Notes under the pieces: generated by a model | What the model was told of the DNA's origin: nothing | The model's input: only the letters and a program-made list of their open reading frames with translations | Databases searched by the model: none | Assembly: GCA_017397105.1 (NCBI GenBank) | Contig: JAFQKF010000033.1 | Location: 62,001-126,000, forward strand | Direction of reading: 5' to 3' | Length of the DNA stretch: 64,000 nt | Source: Clostridia bacterium | Lineage (GTDB): Bacteria; Bacillota; Clostridia; Oscillospirales; Acutalibacteraceae | Translations under genes and position numbers: made by a program | Shown here: one piece after another, positions 8,513 through 16,427 of the stretch | Numbering within the stretch: the stretch's first letter is position 1 | How the letters are laid out: each line of letters opens with the position of its first letter

Positions 8513-9541
8513 ATGCGTAATCACGAAGTTACAAAAGTGCAGCCTTTGCTTAAAGAGGACGGAAGTCTGCGCGAGCCGGGCTGGTCCAAAAAGCTTGTTC
8601 AGATTTATGACCGCAATATGATTAAAGCTCCTAAGTTCAGAATAAAAGAGTGGGATTATTATCTTATAATTTCCGAGAAGAACAATTTTGGTGTAGCTCT
8701 CACCGTTTCCGATGACGGATACATCGGCTTGCAGTCGGCATCTCTGCTCGATTTTTCAAAGCCTTGGGAGCATACCGAAACAGTGCTCAACGCTTTCCCT
8801 ATGGGCAAGCTGAAACTTCCGCCCACCAGTGAAACGGGCGACACTGTGTATAAGGATAAGCGCCTTAAAATTGAAATTAAAGTAACTCCCGGCAAGCGTC
8901 ACATTGTATGTGATTTCAAGAATTTTATGGACGGCAAGCCCTTTACCTGTGATATCACTCTTGAACAGCCCGAAATGGATACTATGGTAATCGCAACTCC
9001 GTGGAAGGAAAAGAAAACCGCTTTCTATTACAATCAGAAGATTAACTGTATGAGAGCAAGCGGCAAGGCGACCTTTGACGGCAAGGATTATGTTTTTGAC
9101 CCTTCAACCGATTTCGGTACCCTTGACTGGGGCAGAGGTGTGTGGACTTATGACAACACCTGGTACTGGGGCTCGGGCAACTGCGATATTGACGGCCATG
9201 CATTCGGCTTCAATATCGGCTACGGCTTCGGCGATACTTCAGCTGCGAGTGAAAACATTCTTTTCTATGATGGCAAGTGCCACAAGCTTGACGACGTTAC
9301 TTTCCACATCCCTAAGGACAGTTACACAAAACCCTGGAAGTTTACTTCAAGTGACGGCAGATTTGAAATGGATTTTGTTCCCATTATTGACCGTGCGGCG
9401 AAGATTGACGTTAAGTTTATCATTACCGACCAGCATCAAGTATTCGGCAGAATGAGCGGTAAGGCAATTCTTGATGACGGTACGGTTATCGAGGTTAAGG
9501 ATATGCTTTGCTTTGCAGAGGATGTTCACAATAAATATTGA
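8513..9541 (+). CDS. DUF2804 domain protein
   Basis: 342 residues, matching the uncharacterised DUF2804 family over its full length. It starts with the family-typical NHEVTKVQPLLKEDGSLREPGW, has repeated beta-strand-rich segments, and a Trp/Gly-rich centre (DWGRGVWTYDNTWYWGSG, about residues 205-222) with a following GHAFGFNIGYGFGD. No signal peptide and no known catalytic residues; the fold of relatives is beta-sandwich-like and function is unknown. AAGGAGG precedes the start by 7 bases. It lies between yhaM and prmA in a tight run of three genes, which does not suggest a role. Confidence 0.88.
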   Translation: MRNHEVTKVQPLLKEDGSLREPGWSKKLVQIYDRNMIKAPKFRIKEWDYYLIISEKNNFGVALTVSDDGYIGLQSASLLDFSKPWEHTETVLNAFPMGKLKLPPTSETGDTVYKDKRLKIEIKVTPGKRHIVCDFKNFMDGKPFTCDITLEQPEMDTMVIATPWKEKKTAFYYNQKINCMRASGKATFDGKDYVFDPSTDFGTLDWGRGVWTYDNTWYWGSGNCDIDGHAFGFNIGYGFGDTSAASENILFYDGKCHKLDDVTFHIPKDSYTKPWKFTSSDGRFEMDFVPIIDRAAKIDVKFIITDQHQVFGRMSGKAILDDGTVIEVKDMLCFAEDVHNKY

Positions 9542-9554
9542 TTAAGAGGTAATT

Positions 9555-10481
9555 ATGAGCGATTGGACTGAGATTAAAATTTCCGTTGACGTAAAAGACG
9601 TTGACAGTGCAGGGGCTATTGCCAATATGGTTGTGCCCTACGGCATCTATATAGAGGATTACAGCTCTCTTGAGCAGGAGGCTTGGGAGATAGCACGCAT
9701 CGACCTTATTGATGAAGATCTTCTTGCAAAGGACAGAAGCAAGGGTATAGTTCATATTTATATTTCCCCTCAGGAGAATCCTGCGGAAGCGGTTGCATTC
9801 CTTACGGAAAGATATACCGCTGAAGGAATTGAATATGAAATTGACGAATCCGTGTGCCGCAATGCGGACTGGGAGAATAACTGGAAAAAGTATTTCAAAC
9901 CCATTCCCGTTGGCGAAAAGCTTCTTATAAGACCTGTATGGGAGGATGAATTTGAAGCAAACGGCAGGGCTGTTCTTAATCTTGAACCGGGTCTTGCATT
10001 CGGCTCAGGCACTCATGATACAACCCGTCTGTGCCTTGAAACTCTTGAAAATCACGTTGAAAGCGGCAAAACCGTGCTTGATATCGGCTGCGGAAGCGGA
10101 ATCCTTTCGGTAGCGGCGATGCTGCTCGGAGCGCAGAGTGCGGCAGGTGTTGATATTGATGCACTTGCGGTTAAAACTGCCAGAGAGAATGCAGAGGGTA
10201 ACGGATTTTCTCAGCCCGAGCTGTGCTACGTGCAGGGTGACCTTACCGATAAAATCAGCGGCAAGTTTGACGTTGTTGTAGCCAATATAGTAGCCGATAT
10301 CATCGTCCGCCTTTGTGCAAACGTAAAGGACTATATGAATCCCGATGCAGTGTTTATCACTTCGGGTATAATTCTTCCCAGAGAGCAGGATGTGCTTGAT
10401 GCGTTCGAGAAAAACGGTCTTGAGGTAATCGGCAGGCACGAAAGCGGCGGCTGGCTCTGCTTTGAAACAAAAATAAAATAA
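9555..10481 (+). CDS. prmA: Ribosomal protein L11 methyltransferase
   Basis: 308 residues. An N-terminal substrate-recognition domain (about 1-100) precedes a class I SAM-dependent methyltransferase domain with motif I VLDIGCGSGILSVAA (about 173-187), an acidic VDIDALAV, and the post-motif NIVADIIVRL containing the PrmA-typical N-[IV]-[LV]-A pattern. ENNWKKYFKPIPVGEKLLIRP and EPGLAFGSGTHDTTRLCLE are strongly diagnostic. The enzyme methylates ribosomal protein L11. It starts 13 bases after the DUF2804 gene with an AAGAGG ribosome site and ends at a terminator. Confidence 0.95.
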   Translation: MSDWTEIKISVDVKDVDSAGAIANMVVPYGIYIEDYSSLEQEAWEIARIDLIDEDLLAKDRSKGIVHIYISPQENPAEAVAFLTERYTAEGIEYEIDESVCRNADWENNWKKYFKPIPVGEKLLIRPVWEDEFEANGRAVLNLEPGLAFGSGTHDTTRLCLETLENHVESGKTVLDIGCGSGILSVAAMLLGAQSAAGVDIDALAVKTARENAEGNGFSQPELCYVQGDLTDKISGKFDVVVANIVADIIVRLCANVKDYMNPDAVFITSGIILPREQDVLDAFEKNGLEVIGRHESGGWLCFETKIK

Positions 10482-10490
10482 TCAGATATT

Positions 10491-10523
10491 AAACGGGGTT
10501 GCTTGAGGCAATCCCGTTTTTGT
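10491..10523 (+). terminator. Rho-independent terminator after prmA
   Basis: AAACGGGGTTGC / GCAATCCCGTTT with a TTGAG loop, then TTTTGTC. The last bases overlap the -35 of the proposed sigma-E promoter for spoIVFA. Confidence 0.85.
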
Positions 10524-10552
10524 CATAAATGCCTGTGTGTAAAGCATAGAAT
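10522..10552 (+). promoter_or_regulatory. Sigma-E-like promoter for spoIVFA-spoIVFB
   Basis: GTCATAAA (10522-10529), 15 bases, CATAGAAT (10545-10552). This fits the Bacillus sigma-E pattern (GTCATATT / CATACAAT), the mother-cell factor known to drive spoIVF in B. subtilis. Pattern match only. Confidence 0.5.
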
Positions 10553-10589
10553 TTCAGTGTATATTATGCTGAAAGGATGATAAACGGGC

Positions 10590-11504
10590 ATGAATAACGA
10601 ATCTAACGTTCAAAGAACAAGGCAGGCAGAGCCTCACCGCCGCTCCCGTTCAGTTGAGCAGAAAAACAGTAAAAAACATAAGCGTTCAGGCAGCGATGCG
10701 TTGATGAAGCTTGTCTGCCTGCAGGTCATAATTGTGACAGCAGCTCTTGCTTCGATTTTTGTAATGGGCAGAATCAGCCCGTCGTCATACGGTAACCTTA
10801 AAAAACAATACGACGGAATAATGAGCGAGGATAAAAGCCTTTCTCAGATTTTTTCGGGAATGAAAGAATATGCTTTGTTTGTTATTTCATATATGGACGA
10901 GGAAGAGGAAACTCAGACGGTCAGCGCACAGATAATCCCTGAGAAAACAACTGCATCTGAGCAGAGCCTTGAAGAAATCAGCACTAAGACAGGGGAAACG
11001 GTTGCAAGCGCCGAGCTTGAAACTGCAAAGTCGGCAGGCGGCAAGGATATAGAAACGGAGAAAGCGGCCAAGGGAACAAGCTTTGCGGATTATGCGGTTT
11101 CCGAAGCGCCTGCAATGCCCGTAAACAGCAGAAACGTTACGTCGGAATTCGGCTACAGAACAAATCCGATTTCGGGCAATTACGGCTTTCATACGGGTCT
11201 TGATATAGCGGCGGCGCAGGGTACGGAAATCTCCTGCCTGTTTTTCGGTGTAGTGGAAGAAACGGGTGAGGACGATAAATGGGGAAAATACGTAAAGGTT
11301 AAGCATTCGGATTCCCTTGAAACTTTTTACTGCCATTGCTCCGAGGTGTTTGTAAAAAGCGGCGACATAATAAGAAAAGGCGAAACTCTTGCTCTTGTAG
11401 GTTCAACGGGTTGGTCAACGGGGCCGCATCTGCATATTGAAATAATAATAGACGGAGTAAGAGCAGACCCTTATAAGCTGCTTTTTGAGGATAATGACGC
11501 ATGA
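10590..11504 (+). CDS. spoIVFA: M23 (LytM-fold) membrane protein, SpoIVFA-like
   Basis: 304 residues: a basic N-terminal tail (1-45), one membrane helix (about 46-66), an acidic low-complexity linker rich in Thr/Glu/Ser (about 105-175), and a C-terminal M23 domain (about 180-300). The M23 zinc residues are all present: HTGLD (His201, Asp205) and HLHIE (His280, His282). The next gene, overlapping it by 4 bases, is an M50 protease of SpoIVFB type, which is the arrangement of spoIVFA-spoIVFB. In Bacillus SpoIVFA tethers and inhibits the pro-sigma-K protease in the outer forespore membrane. An alternative reading is a SpoIIQ-like protein, but the M50 neighbour favours SpoIVFA. A sigma-E-like promoter lies just upstream. 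Confidence 0.8.
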   Translation: MNNESNVQRTRQAEPHRRSRSVEQKNSKKHKRSGSDALMKLVCLQVIIVTAALASIFVMGRISPSSYGNLKKQYDGIMSEDKSLSQIFSGMKEYALFVISYMDEEEETQTVSAQIIPEKTTASEQSLEEISTKTGETVASAELETAKSAGGKDIETEKAAKGTSFADYAVSEAPAMPVNSRNVTSEFGYRTNPISGNYGFHTGLDIAAAQGTEISCLFFGVVEETGEDDKWGKYVKVKHSDSLETFYCHCSEVFVKSGDIIRKGETLALVGSTGWSTGPHLHIEIIIDGVRADPYKLLFEDNDA

Positions 11505-12109
11505 ATCTGAGAATAGGTAAAACCCGTGTAACGGTAGGCTTTGCCTTTGCGGCGGCGGTTTGTGCTCTGCTGACGGTTGATGAAAGCGGAGTGTGTGCGG
11601 TGTCGCTTGCAGCGAGCGCTTTTCACGAGTGCGGGCATTTGATTTGTATGCTGTGCCTCGGATATCCGCCTGAAAAAGTGGAGCTTTTTGCTTGCGGTAT
11701 GCGTATAGAGCAGAGCAATCAGTTGCGTTGCGTACGGCATGAGATTGCCGTTGCGCTAAGCGGCCCTGCGATGAATTTTGTTGCAGGGCTGTTTCTTTTT
11801 TTGCTTCATTTGAGAAACGGAGCGGATATCCGTTTTGCCGCTGTGAATTTCCTTATCGGAGCGTTCAATATGCTGCCGTGCGTACCGCTTGATGCAGGGC
11901 GTACAATCTCGGCTGTGCTATCTTGTTTTTATGAGGAGGAAAAAGCGGATTCTGCGTTATTCAGAGTATCTGCGGCAACGGCTGTATCGGTCTTTGCTGC
12001 AGGAGTGTGGGTAATTATATACTGCAAAGGTAACTTTTCTCTGGTTGCCGTCGGGGCTTATCTTATCATTTCGGTGCTGGCAAATAAAAAACGGTTGCCA
12101 AACATCTGA
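11501..12109 (+). CDS. spoIVFB: M50 intramembrane metalloprotease, SpoIVFB-like
   Basis: 202 residues, about five membrane helices. The zinc motif HECGH (His42-Glu43-His46) lies in the second hydrophobic segment and the third ligand in NMLPCVPLDAGR, the S2P signature. Proteins of this size with the motif early in the chain are SpoIVFB-type site-2 proteases, which cut pro-sigma-K inside the mother-cell membrane during sporulation. The start codon overlaps the stop of the upstream M23 gene (ATGA), implying translational coupling and a complex of the two products. No CBS domain is seen at the C-terminus, so it is shorter than the Bacillus enzyme (288 residues). ATP sensing through CBS is therefore not expected. 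Confidence 0.85.
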   Translation: MNLRIGKTRVTVGFAFAAAVCALLTVDESGVCAVSLAASAFHECGHLICMLCLGYPPEKVELFACGMRIEQSNQLRCVRHEIAVALSGPAMNFVAGLFLFLLHLRNGADIRFAAVNFLIGAFNMLPCVPLDAGRTISAVLSCFYEEEKADSALFRVSAATAVSVFAAGVWVIIYCKGNFSLVAVGAYLIISVLANKKRLPNI

Positions 12110-12160
12110 TTTTAGAGTATAATTAAAATGTTATATTCTGCGGTTTTAAGGAGAAGAAAT

Positions 12161-14017
12161 ATGTTTCCAAAGGAAATTGAAAAAATCCTGCTTAAAGTTC
12201 AGAAACCCGGCAGATACACCGGCGGCGAGCTTAACAGCGTAATCAAGGATAAAGAAAAGGTGGATTTGCGTGTTGCTTTCTGCTTCCCCGATACTTACGA
12301 AATCGGTATGTCCCACCTCGGCATGAAAATTCTTTACTCGCTTATCAATGCTCGTGAAGATGCTTGGTGTGAGCGTGTTTTTGCCCCGTGGATTGACATG
12401 GAGGAGCAGATGAGAAGTAAAGGCATCCCCCTTTACGGACTTGAGAGTGGAGAACCCGTAAAAGATGCTGACGTGATTGCGTTTACCCTTATGTATGAAA
12501 TGGGTTACACCAACGTTCTCAATATGCTTGACCTTGCAGGGGTTGCGCTTCGCAGTGAGGACAGACCCTCGCTTACTCCTCTTGTTATTGCGGGCGGTGC
12601 TTGCGTGTGCAATTTTGAACCCATGGCGGATTTTGTGGATTTAACTCTCCTCGGTGACGGTGAAGAGGTGCTCAACGAAGTGCTTGATCTGATTAAAATC
12701 CATAAGCAGAAGGGCTCTTCGAAGCAGGAATTTCTCCGTCAGGCGGCAAAAATAAAGGGCGTATACGTGCCCTCGCTTTATGACGTTGATTACAATGAGG
12801 ATTTCACGGTAAAGAGTATCAATGCAAGGGACGGTGCACCCGAAAAGGTAACCAAAAGAGTTGTACGTGACCTTGACACTATGTTTGCCCCGTCAAGCTT
12901 TGTTGTACCTTTTATAGACGTTGTGCATGACAGAACTACCGTTGAGATTTTCAGAGGATGCATAAGAGGCTGCCGTTTTTGCCAGGCAGGTTTCCTTTAC
13001 AGACCTCTCAGGGAAAAATCTCCCAAGGTTGTCGAGGATCAGTGCAGAGCCATTTATGAAAGCACGGGTTATGATGAAATCTCCCTTTGCTCGCTTTCAA
13101 CAAGCGATTACAAGGGTTTGCCTGAGCTTCTTAATTCCATGCTCGATTGGACTATCCCCGAAAAAGTCAACGTTGCCCTGCCTTCGTTGCGTGTTGATAA
13201 TTTCCCTCAGGATCTCATGGAAAAAATCAATGCCGTGCGTAAGAGCGGGCTCACCTTTGCCCCCGAAGCGGGCACTCAGCGTCTCAGGGACGTAATCAAT
13301 AAGAATATCACCGAAGAAGAGGTGCTTACAACCGTAGCAAGGGCTTTCTCAGGCGGTTGGAACGCCGTGAAGCTTTATTTTATGATTGGCTTACCGACTG
13401 AAACTGAGGAAGACATAAAAGGAATTGCAGACCTTGCTCAGGCTGTTGTTGACGAGTTCTATAAAAATCCGGACAAGCCAAAGGGCAAAAGCGTAAACGT
13501 AAGTGTAAGCGTGGCTTCGCTTGTTCCCAAGCCCTTTACTCCCTTCCAGTGGGAGCCTCAGATTACGCCCGATGAAATCGTATCCCGTCAGGAGCTGCTT
13601 ATGAGCTTCGTCCGCTCAAGAAAAATCAGCGTTTCAAAGCACGTGCCCAAAACAAGCTTCCTTGAGGGTGTTTTCGCAAGGGGTGACAGACGCCTCGGCT
13701 CGGTTATAGAAACCGCATGGAAAAACGGCTGTAAATTTGACGGCTGGGATGACCAGATGAAATTTGAAACGTGGATGGAGAGCTTTGAAAGCTGCGGCAT
13801 AGACCCGTTCTTCTATACTGCTCGTAAGCGTGATTTCAGTGAGGTTTTGCCTTGGGATCACATGGATTACGGAATTTCAAAGCAGTTCCTTATGAGAGAG
13901 AACGAAAAGGCTTATGCAGAGCAGACTACGCCGAGCTGCCGTGAGCAGTGCGCAGGCTGCGGAGCGGCAAAAATCAACGGAGGTGAATGCGGTGAAATCG
14001 GTAAGAATTTGGTTTAA
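12161..14017 (+). CDS. B12-binding-type radical SAM protein (TIGR03960 family)
   Basis: 618 residues. The N-terminal part (about 1-230) resembles a cobalamin-binding Rossmann domain (FPDTYEIGMSHLGMKILY, GDGEEVLNEVLDL). The radical SAM core follows with GCIRGCRFCQAGF, the CxxxCxxC cluster ligands, at about residue 270. The cysteine-rich C-terminus (CREQCAGCG) may bind a second cluster or metal. This family is almost always encoded beside a TIGR03936 gene, as here, and its reaction is not established to my knowledge; a role in RNA modification is suspected from conserved neighbourhoods. The start at 12161 is chosen over an in-frame ATG at 12128 because AAGGAG precedes it by 9 bases. Confidence 0.92.
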   Translation: MFPKEIEKILLKVQKPGRYTGGELNSVIKDKEKVDLRVAFCFPDTYEIGMSHLGMKILYSLINAREDAWCERVFAPWIDMEEQMRSKGIPLYGLESGEPVKDADVIAFTLMYEMGYTNVLNMLDLAGVALRSEDRPSLTPLVIAGGACVCNFEPMADFVDLTLLGDGEEVLNEVLDLIKIHKQKGSSKQEFLRQAAKIKGVYVPSLYDVDYNEDFTVKSINARDGAPEKVTKRVVRDLDTMFAPSSFVVPFIDVVHDRTTVEIFRGCIRGCRFCQAGFLYRPLREKSPKVVEDQCRAIYESTGYDEISLCSLSTSDYKGLPELLNSMLDWTIPEKVNVALPSLRVDNFPQDLMEKINAVRKSGLTFAPEAGTQRLRDVINKNITEEEVLTTVARAFSGGWNAVKLYFMIGLPTETEEDIKGIADLAQAVVDEFYKNPDKPKGKSVNVSVSVASLVPKPFTPFQWEPQITPDEIVSRQELLMSFVRSRKISVSKHVPKTSFLEGVFARGDRRLGSVIETAWKNGCKFDGWDDQMKFETWMESFESCGIDPFFYTARKRDFSEVLPWDHMDYGISKQFLMRENEKAYAEQTTPSCREQCAGCGAAKINGGECGEIGKNLV

Positions 14018-14654
14018 GAAGGCAGGGCTTGCCGTTTATATTTCCCACCTTGATATGAACCGCTGCTTTTCAAGAGCGGTCATAAGAGCAAGGCTTCCTC
14101 TGTGGTATACCGAGGGCTTTAATCCAAAGCCTTATCTCAATTTCCTTGCTCCTCTGCCTTTGGGTCAGGTTGGTTTGCTTGAGCCGCTTGATATAAGAAT
14201 TGTAGGCGAAATAACTTTTGAAGAAATCAAAGAAAAGCTCAATGCGGTAATGCCGCAGGGTATAGAAATAGTAAACGTTACCGAGCCCGTGATGAAAACG
14301 GCGGAGATTTCTGCGGCAAGCTATAAAATCGCAGTTGATTTTTCGGATGCTTCGCTGGCACAGAAGTTTGCCGAGGTATCTTCTGCTGCGGTGGCGGGCG
14401 GAGAAATTCTTGCCGAAAAGCGAAGCAAAAGGGGAATAAAAACCGTAAACCTCTGCGAGTTTATAAAATCGTTTGAGGTTAAAAGCGAGGGCGACACGGC
14501 GGAGATAAATACCGTGCTTGCCTGCGGAAGCGAGAAAAATCTCAATCCCGATTTGCTTTTGCAGAGTTTTTACACTTTGTGCGGCTTTGAGGAAGAAACA
14601 CGCAGTATAGCAAGAACTTCGCTTTTAACAGCGGATGCGAAAGTTTTTCAATAA
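13992..14654 (+). CDS. TIGR03936/DUF2344 radical SAM-associated protein
   Basis: 220 residues. It opens with the family pattern VRIWFKKAGLAVYISHLDMNRCFSRA and continues with LPLWYTEGFNPKPYLNFLAPLPLG and GLLEPLDI. It usually works as the partner of the preceding B12-type radical SAM protein, with which it overlaps by 26 bases. The GTG at 13992 is chosen because GGAGG stands 8 bases upstream and the protein then starts directly at the conserved region; an upstream ATG at 13914 would add 26 residues read inside the neighbour. In many Clostridia the pair is followed by rng and rplU; here rplS follows instead. Function unknown beyond the association. Confidence 0.88.
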   Translation: MKSVRIWFKKAGLAVYISHLDMNRCFSRAVIRARLPLWYTEGFNPKPYLNFLAPLPLGQVGLLEPLDIRIVGEITFEEIKEKLNAVMPQGIEIVNVTEPVMKTAEISAASYKIAVDFSDASLAQKFAEVSSAAVAGGEILAEKRSKRGIKTVNLCEFIKSFEVKSEGDTAEINTVLACGSEKNLNPDLLLQSFYTLCGFEEETRSIARTSLLTADAKVFQ

Positions 14655-14669
14655 TTTATAAAAAAACAC

Positions 14670-14698
14670 TTGCAAAATCGGAAAGCTTGTGTTATTAT
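14670..14698 (+). promoter_or_regulatory. Sigma-A promoter for rplS
   Basis: TTGCAA (14670-14675) and TATTAT (14693-14698) with a 17-base spacer, opening a leader of about 135 bases. Confidence 0.7.
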
Positions 14699-14707
14699 AT
14701 TCCAGCA

Positions 14708-14800
14708 TTTGTGTTCCGTCATAAGAGGTCGGGCCTTCCCGAGTCCCAAAGACGGGGTTTAATGCTAAAACATTAAAGCTGATGTTCCTCTTTCAATTTC
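14708..14800 (+). promoter_or_regulatory. Probable ribosomal protein L19 leader RNA
   Basis: The untranslated leader of rplS holds a closed structure: AAGAGG (14723-14728) can pair with CCTCTT (14787-14792), enclosing small hairpins around CGGGCCTTCCCG and an AATG..CATT stem. It begins about 10 bases after the promoter and ends before the ribosome site. Firmicutes rplS genes are known to carry a conserved autoregulatory leader (Rfam L19 leader), and position and architecture agree, but I could not run the covariance model. Confidence 0.5.
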
Positions 14801-14840
14801 TTTGTTACGAACATCTGAAAAAATTTGGAGGAAATTACAA

Positions 14841-15194
14841 ATGGACGCACTCAAGTTAATTGCTCAGGATTCCCTTAAGGCAGAGGCACCGAAGATTGTT
14901 ATCGGTTCTACCGTTAAGGTTCACGTTAAGATTCGTGAAGGCAACAAAGAAAGAATCCAGGTTTTCGAAGGCATTGTTATCGCCAAGAGAGGCTCAGGCG
15001 TTTCTGAGACCTTTACCGTTCGCAGAGTTTCCTACGGCGTAGGCGTTGAAAGAGTTTTCCCTGTTCATTCTCCCAATGTTGTTAAGGTTGAACTCGTAAG
15101 ATACGGCCGCGTACGCAGAAGCAAGCTCTACTACCTCAGAGACAGAGTTGGTAAGGCTGCCAAGGTTAAGGAACTCATCGTTAAAGAGAAATAA
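14841..15194 (+). CDS. rplS: 50S ribosomal protein L19
   Basis: 117 residues, the normal size. The protein carries the L19 landmarks [24 protein letters not shown] and [24 protein letters not shown]19 sits at the 30S-50S interface. The ATG at 14841 is used because GGAGG lies 9 bases before it; an in-frame upstream ATG at 14802 falls in the leader RNA. The gene is followed by the signal peptidases and rbgA, the usual Firmicutes neighbourhood. Confidence 0.97.
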   Translation: MDALKLIAQDSLKAEAPKIVIGSTVKVHVKIREGNKERIQVFEGIVIAKRGSGVSETFTVRRVSYGVGVERVFPVHSPNVVKVELVRYGRVRRSKLYYLRDRVGKAAKVKELIVKEK

Positions 15195-15205
15195 TTGTGA
15201 GTGAG

Positions 15206-15240
15206 GGTGTAACAAGCTTTTTTTGTTACACCTTCTTCTG
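15206..15240 (+). terminator. Hairpin after rplS
   Basis: A 10-bp perfect stem (GGTGTAACAA / TTGTTACACC) with a T-rich loop, followed by TTCTTCTG. The weak T-tract suggests partial read-through into the signal peptidase genes. Confidence 0.6.
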
Positions 15241-15273
15241 CATTTTTAGAGATTTTGTTTGTGGGTGAAGAGA

Positions 15274-15858
15274 ATGAATACTGTTGAAAAATTCAGGGTA
15301 AATTTTGAACAGACACAGCAGGAAAAACCTGAAAAGAAAAAGGAAAAACTTACCGCTTTCGGAGTTCTTTCGGATTTTCTGGATTCGGTTAAGGATGCGG
15401 TAATTGTTGTAATGATCATATTTACATTTGCCGTAAGAATGGTGGGAGTTGAGGGCGGCTCAATGCTTCCTACCTATGAGGACGGTGATTGGGTTATCGT
15501 TTCCGCAATGACTCCCGGCGGAGTTGAGCATGGTGACGTTGTTGTTGCTGTTCAGCCGTGGGAGCGTAACGTGCCTATCATCAAGCGAGTTATAGGCGTT
15601 GGCGGTGATACTGTTGATATCGATTTTTCTTCAGGTGAGGTATCCGTGAACGGCGAAATACTCAACGAAGATTACATAGCGGAAGCAACTCATCTTTTTT
15701 ATGACGTAAAATTCCCTGTTCAGGTGGAAGAGGGCAAGCTTTTTGTGATGGGCGACAACCGCAACAATTCAATCGACAGCCGCTCTTCTCAGATAGGTCT
15801 TATTGATGAACGTTATATACTCGGTAAAACACTCAGAACTATTTATCCCATAAAGTAA
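15274..15858 (+). CDS. lepB: Type I signal peptidase (first of two)
   Basis: 194 residues. After a basic, coiled N-terminus there is one membrane helix (about 40-60), then the family boxes: GGSMLPTYEDGD (Ser nucleophile), PIIKRVIGVGGD (Lys general base), and VMGDNRNNSIDSR. It releases secreted proteins from their signal peptides at the outer face of the membrane. The ATG at 15274 is taken as start; in-frame GTG at 15265 and TTG at 15259 are possible because the ribosome site (GGGTGAAGAG) is weak. A second signal peptidase gene follows after 15 bases. Confidence 0.93.
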   Translation: MNTVEKFRVNFEQTQQEKPEKKKEKLTAFGVLSDFLDSVKDAVIVVMIIFTFAVRMVGVEGGSMLPTYEDGDWVIVSAMTPGGVEHGDVVVAVQPWERNVPIIKRVIGVGGDTVDIDFSSGEVSVNGEILNEDYIAEATHLFYDVKFPVQVEEGKLFVMGDNRNNSIDSRSSQIGLIDERYILGKTLRTIYPIK

Positions 15859-15873
15859 ACGGAGGTTTTGTCA

Positions 15874-16425
15874 ATGTTCAAAGGCAGCAAGCTTCAGTTG
15901 AAAATAGCAACCCTTTTGGTTGAGGTTATTTCCATTCTGGCAATGGCCGTTGTGGCGATTGCCGTTGTTTTCACTTTCTTTTTCAGAACAGTCAGTGTTG
16001 ATGGCAGCTCGATGAATCCCACCCTTTACGACGGTGACAGATTGCTTATCACAAACGGAATAAATGATGCGGAATACGGTGATATTATTGTAGCAAGCCA
16101 GCCCAATCCTCTTGAAAAAACTCTTATCAAAAGAGTTATTGCAACCGAGGGTCAGCAGGTAAATATTGATTTTGAAAAAGGTATAGTATACGTTGACGGT
16201 GTTGAACTGAGCGAAAGCTATATTGCCGACCCTACTACGCTCAACGAGGGTCTGCAGTTCCCCGTTACCGTGCCGGAGGGCTGTGTTTTTGTAATGGGTG
16301 ATAACAGACTCCATTCTACTGACAGCAGATCTCCTCTTATCGGATTTATTGAACAGGATTATATAATGGGCAAGGTAATTGTAAGAATAATGCCTTCGCT
16401 TGATTTTAAGGTTGATGAATTTTAA
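15874..16425 (+). CDS. lepB: Type I signal peptidase (second of two)
   Basis: 183 residues with the same layout as its neighbour: membrane helix at about 12-40, DGSSMNPTLYDGD (Ser), TLIKRVIATEGQ (Lys) and VMGDNRLHSTDSR. The two proteins are alike through the catalytic domain but differ in the N-terminal tail, which is short here, so this is a tandem duplication that has diverged. Start 15874 has GGAGG 8 bases upstream, better placed than the in-frame TTG at 15868. It ends 2 bases before rbgA. Confidence 0.93.
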   Translation: MFKGSKLQLKIATLLVEVISILAMAVVAIAVVFTFFFRTVSVDGSSMNPTLYDGDRLLITNGINDAEYGDIIVASQPNPLEKTLIKRVIATEGQQVNIDFEKGIVYVDGVELSESYIADPTTLNEGLQFPVTVPEGCVFVMGDNRLHSTDSRSPLIGFIEQDYIMGKVIVRIMPSLDFKVDEF

Positions 16426-16427
16426 TT

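Noticed and set aside
7421-8524. A 367-codon minus-strand frame across yhaM
   Set aside because: Shadow of the yhaM-like gene; no family pattern, no ribosome site, and it runs into the ribU promoter region.
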